From assembly GCF_019956415.1 (NCBI RefSeq), contig NZ_JAHBDK010000025.1, positions 26,121 through 90,120 on the forward strand: a DNA stretch of 64,000 bases, read 5' to 3'. A model generated the notes under the pieces. That model saw only the letters and a program-made list of their open reading frames with translations, did no database searches and was not told the origin of the DNA. The DNA comes from Pseudomonas sp. GL-B-19. Lineage in GTDB: Bacteria; Pseudomonadota; Gammaproteobacteria; Pseudomonadales; Pseudomonadaceae. Shown piece by piece: positions 46,381-55,659 of this stretch. How positions within the stretch are numbered: the first letter of the stretch is position 1; each line of letters starts with the position of its first letter. Position numbers and translations under genes: made by a program.

Positions 46381-46485
46381 TTGTATCGTTTCAGTAGCGC
46401 TGCCCCTGCCTGAGTGGGGCTTCGCGGTCGATGGCCACTTCCCAAGTTGCCGCGACCAGTCTTTGTCCTCCCAAGAGGATTGCCG

Positions 46486-46857
46486 GTGGCCAAAAAAGCC
46501 GCATCCTTCGCCGCCCTTGGTGGCCTGGTATTTTCCACCGACGCAGGTCGTCATTGCCCGGAATGCAGTAAACCGGTGGACGCCTGTATCTGCAAACAGA
46601 CCGTTATCCCGGCCGGCGACGGCATCGCTCGCGTGCGTCGCGAAAGCAAAGGTCGTGGCGGCAAGACGGTGACCACAATCACCGGCGTGCCGTTGGCCGA
46701 AGACGCGCTCAAGGACCTGGCCACCACGTTGAAGAAACGTTGCGGCACAGGCGGGGCGTTGAAAGACGGGATCATCGAAATCCAGGGCGATCATGTCGAG
46801 CTACTCTTGGGTGAGCTGATCAAACTCGGTTTCAAAGCGAAGAAGTCCGGCGGCTAG
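46486..46857 (+). CDS. Translation initiation factor Sui1 (YciH/eIF1-like)
   Basis: A 123-residue stress-response/eIF1-fold protein. It starts at GTG 46486 (VAKKAASFAALGGLVFSTDA) with AGAGG 8 nt before it. A zinc-ribbon-like CPECSKPVDACICK precedes the SUI1 domain (TITGVPLAEDALKDLATTLK, KRCGTGGALKDGIIEIQGDH). YciH-type proteins can discriminate against non-canonical initiation. It is directly upstream of speA, as PA4840 is in P. aeruginosa. Confidence 0.95.
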   Translation: MAKKAASFAALGGLVFSTDAGRHCPECSKPVDACICKQTVIPAGDGIARVRRESKGRGGKTVTTITGVPLAEDALKDLATTLKKRCGTGGALKDGIIEIQGDHVELLLGELIKLGFKAKKSGG

Positions 46858-46939
46858 CAGCCTCTGTGAAAACCACCCTCGGCTTGATCCAGTCCTGACA
46901 ACAGGTCTGGCGTCGTCTACATGGTTTTCACAGAGCCTG
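46858..46939. mobile_element. 82-bp MITE-like inverted-repeat element
   Basis: Starts right after the sui1 stop. Terminal repeats CAGCCTCTGTGAAAACCA and TGGTTTTCACAGAGCCTG pair in 17 of 18 positions around a 46-bp core with no reading frame. TGTGAAAACC also occurs at the left end of the IS1182-like element at 63.88 kb, so this may be a miniature derivative of that family. It could also act as a transcription terminator. Confidence 0.55.
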
Positions 46940-47076
46940 TTCTGACCGGTTTCTAAACTCAAACCTGAATGTGAGGTCTATCGCCCTTGCATGCAGGCTA
47001 ATCGTCATTTTCATTCTTTAGACTGCGCCGGCCTGAACCCAGGCGACGCTCTATGACTTCTTTATAGGGGACTTCA

Positions 47077-48990
47077 ATGTCCGTACGACGCACACGCAAA
47101 GACGATGGCAGCCAATGGACAGTTGCGGACAGCCGCAGTGTTTACGGGATTCGCCATTGGGGGGCCGGGTATTTCGCGATCAACGACGCCGGTCGCGTCG
47201 AAGTTCGTCCGAACGGTCCGACCAGTTCGCCTATTGATCTGTTCGAGCAAGTCGACCAACTGCGCAAAAGCGGTTTGTCCTTGCCATTGCTGGTGCGTTT
47301 CCCGGATATCTTGCAAGACCGCGTGCGTCAGCTGACTGGCGCCTTCGATGCGAACATCGAGCGTCTGGAATACCAGAGCAAGTACACCGCGCTGTACCCG
47401 ATCAAGGTTAACCAGCAAGAAGCAGTGATTGAAAACATCATCGCCACTCAGGACGTTTCCATCGGTCTGGAAGCCGGCTCCAAGCCTGAGCTGCTGGCCG
47501 TGTTGGCCCTGGCGCCGAAGGGCGGCACCATCGTCTGCAACGGTTACAAGGACCGCGAGTTCATTCGTCTGGCGCTGATGGGCCAGAAGCTGGGTCACAA
47601 CGTCTTTATCGTGATCGAGAAAGAATCCGAAGTCGGCCTGGTGATCGAAGAAGCGGCGTCGCTGAAGGTCAAGCCTCAAGTCGGCTTGCGCGTGCGTCTG
47701 TCGTCCCTGGCCTCGTCCAAGTGGGCGGACACCGGTGGCGAGAAATCCAAATTCGGTCTGTCGGCGGCGCAATTGCTGTCGGTGGTCGAGCGTTTCCGCG
47801 CGGCCGGCCTGGATCAGGGCATTCGCCTGCTGCACTTCCACATGGGCTCGCAAATCGCCAACCTGGCGGACTACCAGCACGGTTTCAAGGAAGCGATTCG
47901 TTACTACGGCGAACTGCGCAACCTCGGCCTGCCGGTGGATCACATCGATGTCGGCGGCGGTTTGGGCGTGGACTACGATGGTACGCATTCGCGTAACGCC
48001 AGTTCGATCAACTACGACATGGACGATTACGCCGGTGTCGTGGTCGGGATGCTCAAAGAGTTCTGCGACGCGCAGAACCTGCCGCACCCGAACATTTTCT
48101 CCGAAAGCGGCCGCTCCCTGACCGCTCACCACGCCATGCTGGTGGTGCAAGTCACCGACGTCGAGAAACACAACGACGACGTGCCGAAGATCGACAACAA
48201 GGAAGAGCTGCCGGAAACCGTGCAATGGCTGGTTGACCTGCTGGGCCCGACCGACATCGAGATGGTCACCGAAACGTACTGGCGCGCGACGCACTACATG
48301 AGCGACGTGGCTTCCCAGTACGCCGATGGCAAGCTGACCCTGGCTCAAAAAGCCCTGGCCGAGCAATGCTACTTCGCCGTGTGCCGTCGCCTGCACAACT
48401 CGTTGAAAGCCCGTCAGCGTTCGCACCGTCAGGTGCTCGACGAACTCAACGACAAACTGGCCGACAAGTACATCTGCAACTTCTCGGTGTTCCAGAGCCT
48501 GCCGGACACCTGGGCCATCGGCCAGGTCCTGCCGATCCTGCCGCTGCACCGTCTCGACGAAGAGCCGCTGCGCCGTGCAGTGCTGCAAGACCTGACCTGC
48601 GACTCCGACGGCAAGATCAAGCAATACGTCGACGAGCAGAGCATCGAAACCAGCCTGCCGGTACACGCGCTGAACGACGGTGAAGACTACCTGCTGGGGA
48701 TCTTTCTGGTGGGCGCCTACCAGGAAATTCTTGGCGACATGCACAACCTGTTCGGTGACACCGACTCGGTGAACATCTACCAGAACGCTGACGGCAGCGT
48801 GTACCACGCCGGTATCGAAACCCACGACACCATCGAGGACATGCTGCGCTACGTGCACTTGTCGCCGGAAGAGTTGATGACCCACTACCGCGACAAGTGC
48901 GCCAGTGCCCGCATCACCGCTGCCGAGCGCACCCAGTTCCTCGACGCGCTGCGCCTGGGCCTGACCCGTTCGTCTTACCTGTCTTCGTAA
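47077..48990 (+). CDS. speA: Biosynthetic arginine decarboxylase SpeA
   Basis: A 637-residue PLP enzyme converting arginine to agmatine for putrescine synthesis. The PLP-lysine motif lies in [20 protein letters not shown] (about 103-122). [14 protein letters not shown] and [17 protein letters not shown] bind cofactor and substrate, and [20 protein letters not shown] follows. The C-terminal family block has [25 protein letters not shown] precedes ATG 47077 by 8 nt. It has full length for the bacterial biosynthetic enzyme. Confidence 0.97.
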   Translation: MSVRRTRKDDGSQWTVADSRSVYGIRHWGAGYFAINDAGRVEVRPNGPTSSPIDLFEQVDQLRKSGLSLPLLVRFPDILQDRVRQLTGAFDANIERLEYQSKYTALYPIKVNQQEAVIENIIATQDVSIGLEAGSKPELLAVLALAPKGGTIVCNGYKDREFIRLALMGQKLGHNVFIVIEKESEVGLVIEEAASLKVKPQVGLRVRLSSLASSKWADTGGEKSKFGLSAAQLLSVVERFRAAGLDQGIRLLHFHMGSQIANLADYQHGFKEAIRYYGELRNLGLPVDHIDVGGGLGVDYDGTHSRNASSINYDMDDYAGVVVGMLKEFCDAQNLPHPNIFSESGRSLTAHHAMLVVQVTDVEKHNDDVPKIDNKEELPETVQWLVDLLGPTDIEMVTETYWRATHYMSDVASQYADGKLTLAQKALAEQCYFAVCRRLHNSLKARQRSHRQVLDELNDKLADKYICNFSVFQSLPDTWAIGQVLPILPLHRLDEEPLRRAVLQDLTCDSDGKIKQYVDEQSIETSLPVHALNDGEDYLLGIFLVGAYQEILGDMHNLFGDTDSVNIYQNADGSVYHAGIETHDTIEDMLRYVHLSPEELMTHYRDKCASARITAAERTQFLDALRLGLTRSSYLSS

Positions 48991-49016
48991 GGTAAGGCAC
49001 GGCTCTCATCAGGTTG

Positions 49017-49051
49017 TCTGAAAATGTTCCGCACGTTGCGGAAATTTCAGA
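49017..49051 (+). terminator. Palindromic hairpin after speA
   Basis: TCTGAAAATGTTCCGCA and TGCGGAAATTTCAGA form a stem of about 15 bp with a CGT loop, 27 bases after the speA stop. No long T run follows, so it may be a transcript-end hairpin or a protein site. Confidence 0.55.
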
Positions 49052-49223
49052 GGGCCTGGTGAGACGCGTCTTTGTTTTCCAGCGAAATGACTCACATCCA
49101 CGTCTATCCATGCGATGTGGTCTTCTTTTCGCGTAGGCCGTTTCCTAAGTTGTATTTCGGCACTCTACTCGGCCAACTCTCTCGGAGAGAATCCCCGGCC
49201 GCCCCTCCTGTAGAGAATCGCCG

Positions 49224-50546
49224 ATGTTCGATCCAGTCAACGAGCCGTCATTTCGTCTGGATATAGCGGGTCTGCCCGATCCCTTTGAGGTCTTGGCCTT
49301 TACTGGCAGTGAAGCGATCAGCGAACCCTTTGAGTTCAACGTGGATGTGCTGATCGATGATCCGACGCTGGACTTGGCAAGCCTGTTGTACCGTCCGTGC
49401 TTTTTGCATTTCGGGCCAGCGGGGAGTGGTATTCACGGGCAGTTGCATGAACTCGTCCAGACCGGACATGGCACAACATACAGACTTTGTCGTGTAAGCC
49501 TGAGGCCGAAACTCGCGTGCCTGGCGCTGCGGTCCAGCCGGCGAATGTTCAGTGACCGTTCGGTGCCGGACATCCTCGCCCAAGTGCTCAAGGAGCATGG
49601 CATTGCGGGCAAGGATCGGCGTTTCGAGTTGACCGGCGATTACCTTCCTCGGGATTTCTGCACGCAGCACCAGGAGTCGGATCTGCAATTTTTCCAGCGA
49701 CTGTGTGCGCAAGAAAGACTTCATTATTACTTCGAGCACCGCTGGGGCGGTCACTGTCTGGTCATAGGTGACGGGCAGGGGCACGATCGGTGCGGCGCAG
49801 AGATGATCTTTGCGTCCGACACCGGGCAACCTGGCGTGCATCAGTTCACGCTCCATGGTCGCGCGCAGGCCGCCGAAGGCCATACGAATCTTGCGACGTT
49901 GCGCAGCGGCCTGCGCGTTCCGATGACGGGTCATCCGTGTGCCGACTGGAATCGTCTCTGGTTGCTGACCCATGTCGAGCATCAGGGTGGACAGCTGCCG
50001 GAGTTTACGTACGGCAACCAGATCCGCGCGGTGGCCGCCGCGTCGCCTTATGTGCCGGCGGGTTTGGCCACTGCTCCCAGGATGCACAGCCTGCAGCGGG
50101 CCTGGGTGGTCGAGGTCGCTGAGCCTCAACCCGAGGCGTCCCGGCCCGTCGCCGTGCAATTTGACTGGCTCTATCAGGGCGAAGGCGCGGCATCCAGCCA
50201 CTGCTGGTTGTCGATAGCACCTGAATTGCGTGGCACGCTCGACCTGCCTTTGAGTGAAGGAATTGAGGTGCTGGTGAGCTTTGTCGAAGGTGATCCCGAT
50301 CAACCGCTGATCACTGGGTTTCTTCCTGGTGCGCCCGATATCCAGGCGCCAGGCTCGCCCGAGCTTCAACCGGCTGCGGTGGCAGACGACAATGTGTCGG
50401 TCGAGGGATTGTTGCGCTTGTTGCACTCCAGCGAGCCGTTGGTGTTGCTGTGCCTGCTGCCCGGCGGGGGCAGTTTTACTCATTGCACGCAAAACCTTTG
50501 CATTTGCCGGGCCGCGACGCAGCTTGGCCAGAGCGGTGCGGCATGA
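49224..50546 (+). CDS. Short type VI secretion VgrG-like spike protein
   Basis: A 440-residue VgrG. The gp27-like base (FRLDIAGLPDPFEVLAFTGS, LRPKLACLALRSSRRMFSDR, FCTQHQESDLQFFQRLCAQE, LHYYFEHRWGGHCLVIGDG) spans about 8-260. A gp5-like OB domain (QFDWLYQGEGAASSHCWLSI, VLVSFVEGDPDQPLITGFLP) covers about 310-375. The usual gp5 beta-helix needle is missing: only about 60 residues follow, with HCTQNLCICRAATQLGQSGAA as the end. It therefore looks shortened compared with ordinary VgrG (600 or more residues). Stop overlaps the adaptor gene (ATGA). No T6SS structural genes in the window. Confidence 0.88.
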   Translation: MFDPVNEPSFRLDIAGLPDPFEVLAFTGSEAISEPFEFNVDVLIDDPTLDLASLLYRPCFLHFGPAGSGIHGQLHELVQTGHGTTYRLCRVSLRPKLACLALRSSRRMFSDRSVPDILAQVLKEHGIAGKDRRFELTGDYLPRDFCTQHQESDLQFFQRLCAQERLHYYFEHRWGGHCLVIGDGQGHDRCGAEMIFASDTGQPGVHQFTLHGRAQAAEGHTNLATLRSGLRVPMTGHPCADWNRLWLLTHVEHQGGQLPEFTYGNQIRAVAAASPYVPAGLATAPRMHSLQRAWVVEVAEPQPEASRPVAVQFDWLYQGEGAASSHCWLSIAPELRGTLDLPLSEGIEVLVSFVEGDPDQPLITGFLPGAPDIQAPGSPELQPAAVADDNVSVEGLLRLLHSSEPLVLLCLLPGGGSFTHCTQNLCICRAATQLGQSGAA

Positions 50547-51340
50547 TTGCCGTCCTTGCTCCCGAAGCAACCTCGCCATGGTTGTTGCTCGATGTACCGG
50601 GTGAACCTGGGGCCGGTGCAGCACTGCGGCAACAGTTTGCCCATGCCCGACAGTTCTGGTTATTCGAGAACACCGAATGGCAGCCGCTGAGGGAGCGCGG
50701 GCCGGTGTTGGTCGACCTCAACGGATGCCCTGAGCTGGCCGAGCAGTGCCACCGCGAACCCCATCTCTGGAGCGGGTTGTGGCTGGTCAGTGAGGCGTCG
50801 CCGTCGCAGTTGCTCGAACATTTGCGTCGCATGCTCACCGTCACTGTTGGCCTGCATCAACGCGCCTTGTTGAGTTACTACAATCCCCACACGGCCAGTT
50901 ACTTTTTCGATGCGTGCGATGCCCAGGAGTTAAGTCGCTGGCTCGGTCCGATCAGCCAGCTGCGCTGGTTCGGCGGAACCTGGGCTGACCGGGCTATCGG
51001 CTGTCAGGGCTGGCAGCAGTTGTTCAATCCGGGGCTGGCGGTCAAACCGCTAGGCATTGAGGAAGACCTCAGTGCGCGTCAGCGTGACGCTTTGCAAACC
51101 TGCCTGCTTGAACAACACGCCTGGCGCTGGAGCCAATCCACCGCGAGCGATTACACCCGCCTGTGGTCCCATCTGCTGGAGGGATTGGCGCTGGGTTTCA
51201 GCGAGCGGCCGGTCCTCGATGGCTGGTTATGGCTACGCTTGCAGTACCCCGGCGCTATACCCGAGCAGCCTATACCGGGAATCACTCAACAGGAACGTCT
51301 CGATAGCCTGCGCAACCAGTGGCAAAACGATCAGTCCTGA
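50543..51340 (+). CDS. DUF4123 effector adaptor (Tap/TEC-like)
   Basis: A 265-residue protein with the DUF4123 layout: WLLLDVPGEPGAGAALRQQF at the start, RGPVLVDLNGCPELAEQCHR, then LLSYYNPHTASYFFDACDAQ, the conserved FYDPRV-like segment with its downstream helix. DUF4123 adaptors dock a specific effector onto the VgrG encoded beside them. Here vgrG is immediately upstream with a 4-bp overlap, but the next gene is an oppositely oriented MATE transporter, so the usual effector and immunity genes are absent. Confidence 0.85.
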   Translation: MIAVLAPEATSPWLLLDVPGEPGAGAALRQQFAHARQFWLFENTEWQPLRERGPVLVDLNGCPELAEQCHREPHLWSGLWLVSEASPSQLLEHLRRMLTVTVGLHQRALLSYYNPHTASYFFDACDAQELSRWLGPISQLRWFGGTWADRAIGCQGWQQLFNPGLAVKPLGIEEDLSARQRDALQTCLLEQHAWRWSQSTASDYTRLWSHLLEGLALGFSERPVLDGWLWLRLQYPGAIPEQPIPGITQQERLDSLRNQWQNDQS

Positions 51341-51365
51341 ACCTGCGCAAGACCCTGACCTCCCA

Positions 51366-52706
51366 TCATCCAGCGAACCAGCCGTCGTTCTTGCGCAAGT
51401 ACCAGGCGAACGCGCCGAGGGTCAGGCTGCGCAACACCATGAACAGCAAAAACGTGATCCACAACCCATGGTTGCCCTGGCCCTGCAGTGCCCAGGCGAA
51501 GGGCAGCAGGAGAACCACTGTCAGCAGCATGCCGTTGCGCATTTCCCGGGCACGAGTGGCACCGATAAACAGCCCGTCGAGCAGGTAGCTCCACACTGCA
51601 ATCAGCGGCAACGAAGCGAGGTAGGGCAGGTAGATGAACGCGGTGTCGCGCACGCTCTGGATGTCAGTCTGCATTTCGATAAACAGGTGCCCGACGAACG
51701 CAAACAACACGGCGAAACCCAGGCTCGCCAGCAATGACCAGCCGCAGGCGACCACCAGTGAGCGCCGCAACGCCACTCGATCACGCGCGCCGATGGCATG
51801 CCCGCACAAGGCTTCCACGGCATGCGCCAAACCGTCCAGAGCGTGTGCCGTCAGCAGCAGGCCGTTAAGTAGAAGTGCGTTAGCGGCAACGGTGGCATCA
51901 CCGAGTCGCGCGCCCTGCACGGTGATCAGGAAAAACACTGATTGCAGCGCCAGGCTTCGGATGAAAATGTCGCGATTGACCGCCAGCAATGGGCGCCAAC
52001 TCTGCCACAACGCCAACGCGGCCCAGACGATATGCCCTGGGTAGGCACGCAAGGCATTGCGCGTCAGCAGCAGGCCAATCAGCGCACCGGTCCATTCGGC
52101 AATCACCGACGCCCGGGCCGCACCGACCACGCCCCATTCCAGCCCCAGGACGAACCACAGGTTCAGCGCGATGTTCACCAGATTGGTGCTCAGCAGAATC
52201 GCCAGCGGTGCCCGCGCGTTTTGGGTGCCGAGGAACCAGCCGACCAGTGCATAACTGGCCAGCGCCGCCGGTAGACCGAACAACCGCGTGTGGAAAAATT
52301 CGCGGGTCAGTTGATCCAGCTCTGCCGACGGTTGCATGAAGTGCAACGCGACATTGCTCAAGGGAACGCCCATGGCGCCGAGGACAATCGCCAGGCCCAT
52401 GGCCAACAACAAACCTTGCAGCAAAATCTGCCGCAACGCCGCGCCATCCCCACGTCCGGCGGCCTGCGCCGCGAAACCGGTGGAGCCCATGCGCAGAAAA
52501 CCCATGGCCCAGGCCAGGAACGTATACAAACTGGCCCCGACCGCGACGGCGCCCAACTGATGGGCGTGGGGCAGGTGGCCGATGACCGTACTGTCGACCA
52601 GCGCCACCAGCGGTACGGAAATGTTCGACAGAATCATCGGCGCTGCCAGCGCCCAGACCCGACGATGGGTCGGGCGGTCACGCCAGTCGGCAATCAGGTT
52701 GGACAT
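51366..52706 (-). CDS. MATE family efflux transporter
   Basis: A 446-residue multidrug/organic cation exporter with 12 hydrophobic segments. The N-terminal repeat is VWALAAPMILSNISVPLVAL then DSTVIGHLPHAHQLGAVAVG, and the second repeat is SLALQSVFFLITVQGARLGD with its inner ANALLLNGLLLTAHALDGLA. These are typical of the DinF branch. ATG 52706 starts MSNLIADWRDRPTHRRV. Substrate not predictable. Convergent with the DUF4123 gene. Confidence 0.93.
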   Translation of the reverse strand: MSNLIADWRDRPTHRRVWALAAPMILSNISVPLVALVDSTVIGHLPHAHQLGAVAVGASLYTFLAWAMGFLRMGSTGFAAQAAGRGDGAALRQILLQGLLLAMGLAIVLGAMGVPLSNVALHFMQPSAELDQLTREFFHTRLFGLPAALASYALVGWFLGTQNARAPLAILLSTNLVNIALNLWFVLGLEWGVVGAARASVIAEWTGALIGLLLTRNALRAYPGHIVWAALALWQSWRPLLAVNRDIFIRSLALQSVFFLITVQGARLGDATVAANALLLNGLLLTAHALDGLAHAVEALCGHAIGARDRVALRRSLVVACGWSLLASLGFAVLFAFVGHLFIEMQTDIQSVRDTAFIYLPYLASLPLIAVWSYLLDGLFIGATRAREMRNGMLLTVVLLLPFAWALQGQGNHGLWITFLLFMVLRSLTLGAFAWYLRKNDGWFAG

Positions 52707-52756
52707 GCAGGCTCCTTGGCGAAGCCGGCATTGTAGCGGGAGGCGAGCGCATAGCC

Positions 52757-52782
52757 AGTGTGGGAGCGAGCCGGCTCCCACT
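52757..52782. repeat. Single compact REP hairpin
   Basis: AGTGTGGGAGCGAGCCGGCTCCCACTGG folds back on itself: TGGGAGC.../GCTCCCA. It lies between the MATE gene and the small membrane protein gene. Confidence 0.65.
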
Positions 52783-52794
52783 GGGTTTTAGGTG

Positions 52795-53088
52795 TTAGTG
52801 AATAATCCAGCTCAACAACCACAGCCCCAGCATCAACCAGATGATCCCCATGATGATCGAAGCATTCATGAATGCCCGAATCGCCGACCACAACAGCATC
52901 AAGCCCAGAATCAGCGCGATGATACTGATGATCGAAGCATCCATCCCCAACGCCATGGACAAGCCTTCGACAAAGTTGCCGCCGGCATTGCTCAGTAGAT
53001 TGAACAAGCCACTGAGGCCGTCAACGATAAAGCGGATGACTGAGCCGAGCGCCTGGCCGAGCCATTCGAAAAAACCTTCTACCTGCAT
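52795..53088 (-). CDS. Small membrane protein of unknown function
   Basis: A 97-residue protein. A short amphipathic N-terminus (MQVEGFFEWLGQALGSVIRF) precedes a helical region LSGLFNLLSNAGGNFVEGLS, then two membrane segments (SIISIIALILGLMLLWSAI and SIIMGIIWLMLGLWLLSWII). The start ATG 53088 has no strong ribosome site. The frame extends to 53415 but lacks conserved-looking sequence there and would overlap the MazG gene's promoter. Family not recognised. Confidence 0.75.
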   Translation of the reverse strand: MQVEGFFEWLGQALGSVIRFIVDGLSGLFNLLSNAGGNFVEGLSMALGMDASIISIIALILGLMLLWSAIRAFMNASIIMGIIWLMLGLWLLSWIIH

Positions 53089-53232
53089 GTCGTTATCGTC
53101 CTGATGAAAGTGGTTGAGCCTTGGGCCATTGATCGCATTGGCGAGTTCCCTGTAAGCATAGTGGTTTTGCGGCGCGTGCCGCTTGCCTTCACACATCATC
53201 CCCCCGAAGCTATACGCCTTCAGGAGAGCCCG

Positions 53233-53535
53233 ATGAACCTTGTTGAACTGACCGAACGCCTGCACGCCATCCGTGATCGCAACGACTGGCGGCAATTTCA
53301 CAGCCCGAAAAACCTGGCCATGGCCGCCAGTGTGGAAATGTCCGAACTGGTGGAGATTTTCCAGTGGCTGACCGAAGACCAGTCGCGTCAGCTGCCGGCC
53401 GACAAGCTTGCCCACGCCGGGCAGGAAATCGGCGATATCGTGCTCTATTTATTGCTGCTGTGCAGCGAGTTGGGGTTGGACATGAATGAAGTCGTGCGCA
53501 GCAAACTCGCGGACAGCGAAAAGAGGTTCAGCTGA
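53233..53535 (+). CDS. MazG-like nucleotide pyrophosphohydrolase
   Basis: A 100-residue all-alpha pyrophosphohydrolase of the RS21-C6/dCTPase type. The metal motif is split as EMSELVEIFQWL (EXXE, about 37-48) and QEIGDIVLYLLLLCSELG (EXXD, about 70-87), together with FHSPKNLAMAASVEMSELVE. Such enzymes clean non-canonical dNTPs. AGGAGAG precedes ATG 53233. The stop overlaps the cmoM start by one base. Confidence 0.9.
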   Translation: MNLVELTERLHAIRDRNDWRQFHSPKNLAMAASVEMSELVEIFQWLTEDQSRQLPADKLAHAGQEIGDIVLYLLLLCSELGLDMNEVVRSKLADSEKRFS

Positions 53536-54284
53536 TGAGCGATCGTCATTTCGATCAACTGGCGACACGCTTCGCCGAAAAAATCTACGGCGGGGCCAAA
53601 GGCGCGATCCGGCTGGCGGTGCTTCAGGCCGATCTGGCTGAAACCCTGCCGGACCGGCCGCTGCGTGTACTCGACATCGGCGCCGGTCTGGGCCACATGT
53701 CGTTGTGGCTGGCCCAGCGTGGTCATGACGTTACGCTGGCCGAGCCCGCAGAGCCGATGCTCGAAGGCGCCCGCCAACGCTTTGCCGAGGCCGGGCAGAA
53801 CGCGACATTCATTCAGGCGCCGTGGCAGGAACTGCTCGGTCAGCTCACCGAACCCTACGATCTGGTGCTGTGCCATGCCGTGCTGGAATGGCTGGCCGAA
53901 CCGCATGCGATTTTGCCGGTTTTGCATCAACTGACGAAAAAAGACGGTTGGTTATCCCTGGCCTTCTACAACCGCGATGCGCTGATTTACCGCAACCTGC
54001 TCAAGGGCCACTTTCGCAAGATGCGCAAGAACGACATGGCCGGCGAGAAGCAGAGCCTGACCCCGCAACAGCCACTGGATCCGCGCGAGCTGGCGGCGCA
54101 ACTTGAAGGCTTGTGGCAGGTCGAAACCCAGAGTGGCGTGCGGGTTTTTCACGACTACATGCCTGTGGAATTCCAGGCCCGCGCCGAGCTGGTGGACTTG
54201 CTGGAAATGGAGCTGGCGCACCGTCGTCACCCAAGTTTTGCCGGGCTTGGGCGCTATCTGCACTGGATCTGTCGGCCGATCTGA
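53535..54284 (+). CDS. cmoM: tRNA 5-carboxymethoxyuridine methyltransferase CmoM
   Basis: A 249-residue SAM-dependent methylase (formerly SmtA) making mcmo5U at tRNA position 34. It starts RHFDQLATRFAEKIYGGAKG, a family hallmark (FDxxAxxFxxxIYGxxKG), has the SAM motif VLDIGAGLGHMSLWLAQRGH (about 46-65), VLCHAVLEWLAEPHAIL and SLAFYNRDALIYRNLLKGHF. All blocks match CmoM rather than generic methylases. The ATG overlaps the upstream stop (TGATG). Confidence 0.93.
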   Translation: MSDRHFDQLATRFAEKIYGGAKGAIRLAVLQADLAETLPDRPLRVLDIGAGLGHMSLWLAQRGHDVTLAEPAEPMLEGARQRFAEAGQNATFIQAPWQELLGQLTEPYDLVLCHAVLEWLAEPHAILPVLHQLTKKDGWLSLAFYNRDALIYRNLLKGHFRKMRKNDMAGEKQSLTPQQPLDPRELAAQLEGLWQVETQSGVRVFHDYMPVEFQARAELVDLLEMELAHRRHPSFAGLGRYLHWICRPI

Positions 54285-54296
54285 GCGGAGCACTCA

Positions 54297-54911
54297 ATGA
54301 AAAGGCGTTCAGGGTTACTGCTGATCTGTCTCGGGCTGGCGGCTTGTGAAGGCAGTAACCCGTATGTGGCATCGTCCAATCCGATACCGCCGGCGCCACC
54401 AGGCGCCGCCACCACCTTCGATCACAGCGCCTACCCGGCGCCACCGCGTGACTACGGGCGTTATCGCAGCTGGGCGTGGCTCGACGGTCATCTGCCACCG
54501 GGCACCACTTGGGCAGACTCGGCGCAGGTGGCCGAAGTGGTCAGCAATGCGCTCGATCAGCGCGGCTTGCGGCCGATGCGCGATAACCGTCCGGCCGACC
54601 TGTTTGTCAGTGCCAACCTGCACCTGGAAACCCGCATGCGGCAGGTGCAGGACGACTACGGTTATTACGGCGCCGGCTATGGCGGATACAACCACTACGG
54701 CAGCGGTTACGGCATGTACGGCAGCGTGCCGATCCTGCGCACCTATCAGGAACAGGTCGTGGTGGTGCAGGTGGACATGTTCGATGCGGGCACCGGTCAG
54801 CCGGTGTGGAGCGCCAGCGCTGAAACCAGCGATAAGGGCAGCCAGAGCGAGCAAGTCGATGCCATTCGCAAGGCTGTAGAAAAGGCAATGTCGGCGTATC
54901 CTCCTAGTTAG
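54297..54911 (+). CDS. DUF4136 lipoprotein
   Basis: A 204-residue predicted lipoprotein. The lipobox LGLAAC sits at residues about 12-17 ([20 protein letters not shown]). The DUF4136 domain begins [17 protein letters not shown] and ends [20 protein letters not shown] plus a helix [16 protein letters not shown] Tyr/Gly-rich insert ([20 protein letters not shown]) is an unusual feature of this copy. Paired with a second DUF4136 gene 53 bp downstream. Outer-membrane location likely, function unknown. Confidence 0.88.
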   Translation: MKRRSGLLLICLGLAACEGSNPYVASSNPIPPAPPGAATTFDHSAYPAPPRDYGRYRSWAWLDGHLPPGTTWADSAQVAEVVSNALDQRGLRPMRDNRPADLFVSANLHLETRMRQVQDDYGYYGAGYGGYNHYGSGYGMYGSVPILRTYQEQVVVVQVDMFDAGTGQPVWSASAETSDKGSQSEQVDAIRKAVEKAMSAYPPS

Positions 54912-54964
54912 CTTCTGTAGATAAGAAGCATTCCGCACGTTTTGCCTGCAACTGGAGAACCATC

Positions 54965-55531
54965 ATGTTCCGCCGTTTCGCTGTACTGGCTGTGGCCGCG
55001 TTGCTCAGTGCCTGCGCCGCCAACCAGGTCAATCATGACTTCGATGCCAGCCGCGATTTTGCCGCCTACCGCAGCTGGAGCTGGAAAGAACCCGCCCTGC
55101 AATATCGCCCCGATGATCCACGGATCAAGAGTGACCTGACTGAACAACGCATCCGCCAGTCCGTTGCCGATCAACTGGACCAGCGAGGCTTGCGTCCGGC
55201 CGCCGCCGGCACCAAGGGCGACTTGAACATACAAACTTATCTGATCGTCGAAGAGCGCCAGCAACAAGTCACCACCAATTATGGCGGCGGTTGGGGCAAC
55301 CCCTGGAACGGTTACTGGGGCGCGCCGATGTACAACGAAACCCGAAACGTCAGCTATAAGGTGGCGACCATCCAGATCGACATGCTCGACGGCAAGGACG
55401 GCAAACTGGTGTGGCGCGGTAGCGACGAACAGCTGCTCAGCGGCTCGCCGAACCCGACGGATCGTAGCAATGCGATACATGAAACCGTTGTACGCATCCT
55501 GGCCAACTACCCACCTAAATTGGCCCACTAA
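54965..55531 (+). CDS. DUF4136 lipoprotein, second copy
   Basis: A 188-residue lipoprotein with lipobox LLSAC (residues about 14-18) and the DUF4136 domain (DFAAYRSWSWKEPALQYRPD, QIDMLDGKDGKLVWRGSDEQ, AIHETVVRILANYPPKLAH). It lacks the long Tyr/Gly insert of its neighbour and has a short one, YGGGWGNPWNGYWGAP. The ATG has GGAG 10 nt upstream. The two genes look like an old tandem duplication. Confidence 0.9.
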   Translation: MFRRFAVLAVAALLSACAANQVNHDFDASRDFAAYRSWSWKEPALQYRPDDPRIKSDLTEQRIRQSVADQLDQRGLRPAAAGTKGDLNIQTYLIVEERQQQVTTNYGGGWGNPWNGYWGAPMYNETRNVSYKVATIQIDMLDGKDGKLVWRGSDEQLLSGSPNPTDRSNAIHETVVRILANYPPKLAH

Positions 55532-55580
55532 CCCCACATTGGCTCGCTCTCACATTTGATTTGCGCATCAACACAAATCC

Positions 55581-55625
55581 CCTGTGGGAGTGACGGTGCG
55601 ACGATTCGACCTGCTCGCGATAGCA
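55581..55625. repeat. Degenerate REP unit
   Basis: CCTGTGGGAGTGACGGTGCG and CCTGCTCGCGATAGCAATCT form a decayed REP unit in the 128-bp gap after the second DUF4136 gene. Confidence 0.5.
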
Positions 55626-55659
55626 ATCTCAAGCACTCCAAAGATTCCACTGTCAGCCA

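Noticed and set aside
47074..48885. 603-codon minus-strand frame under speA
   Set aside because: Exact antisense of a conserved speA; translation is His/Gln/Val-rich without motifs, a codon-bias shadow.
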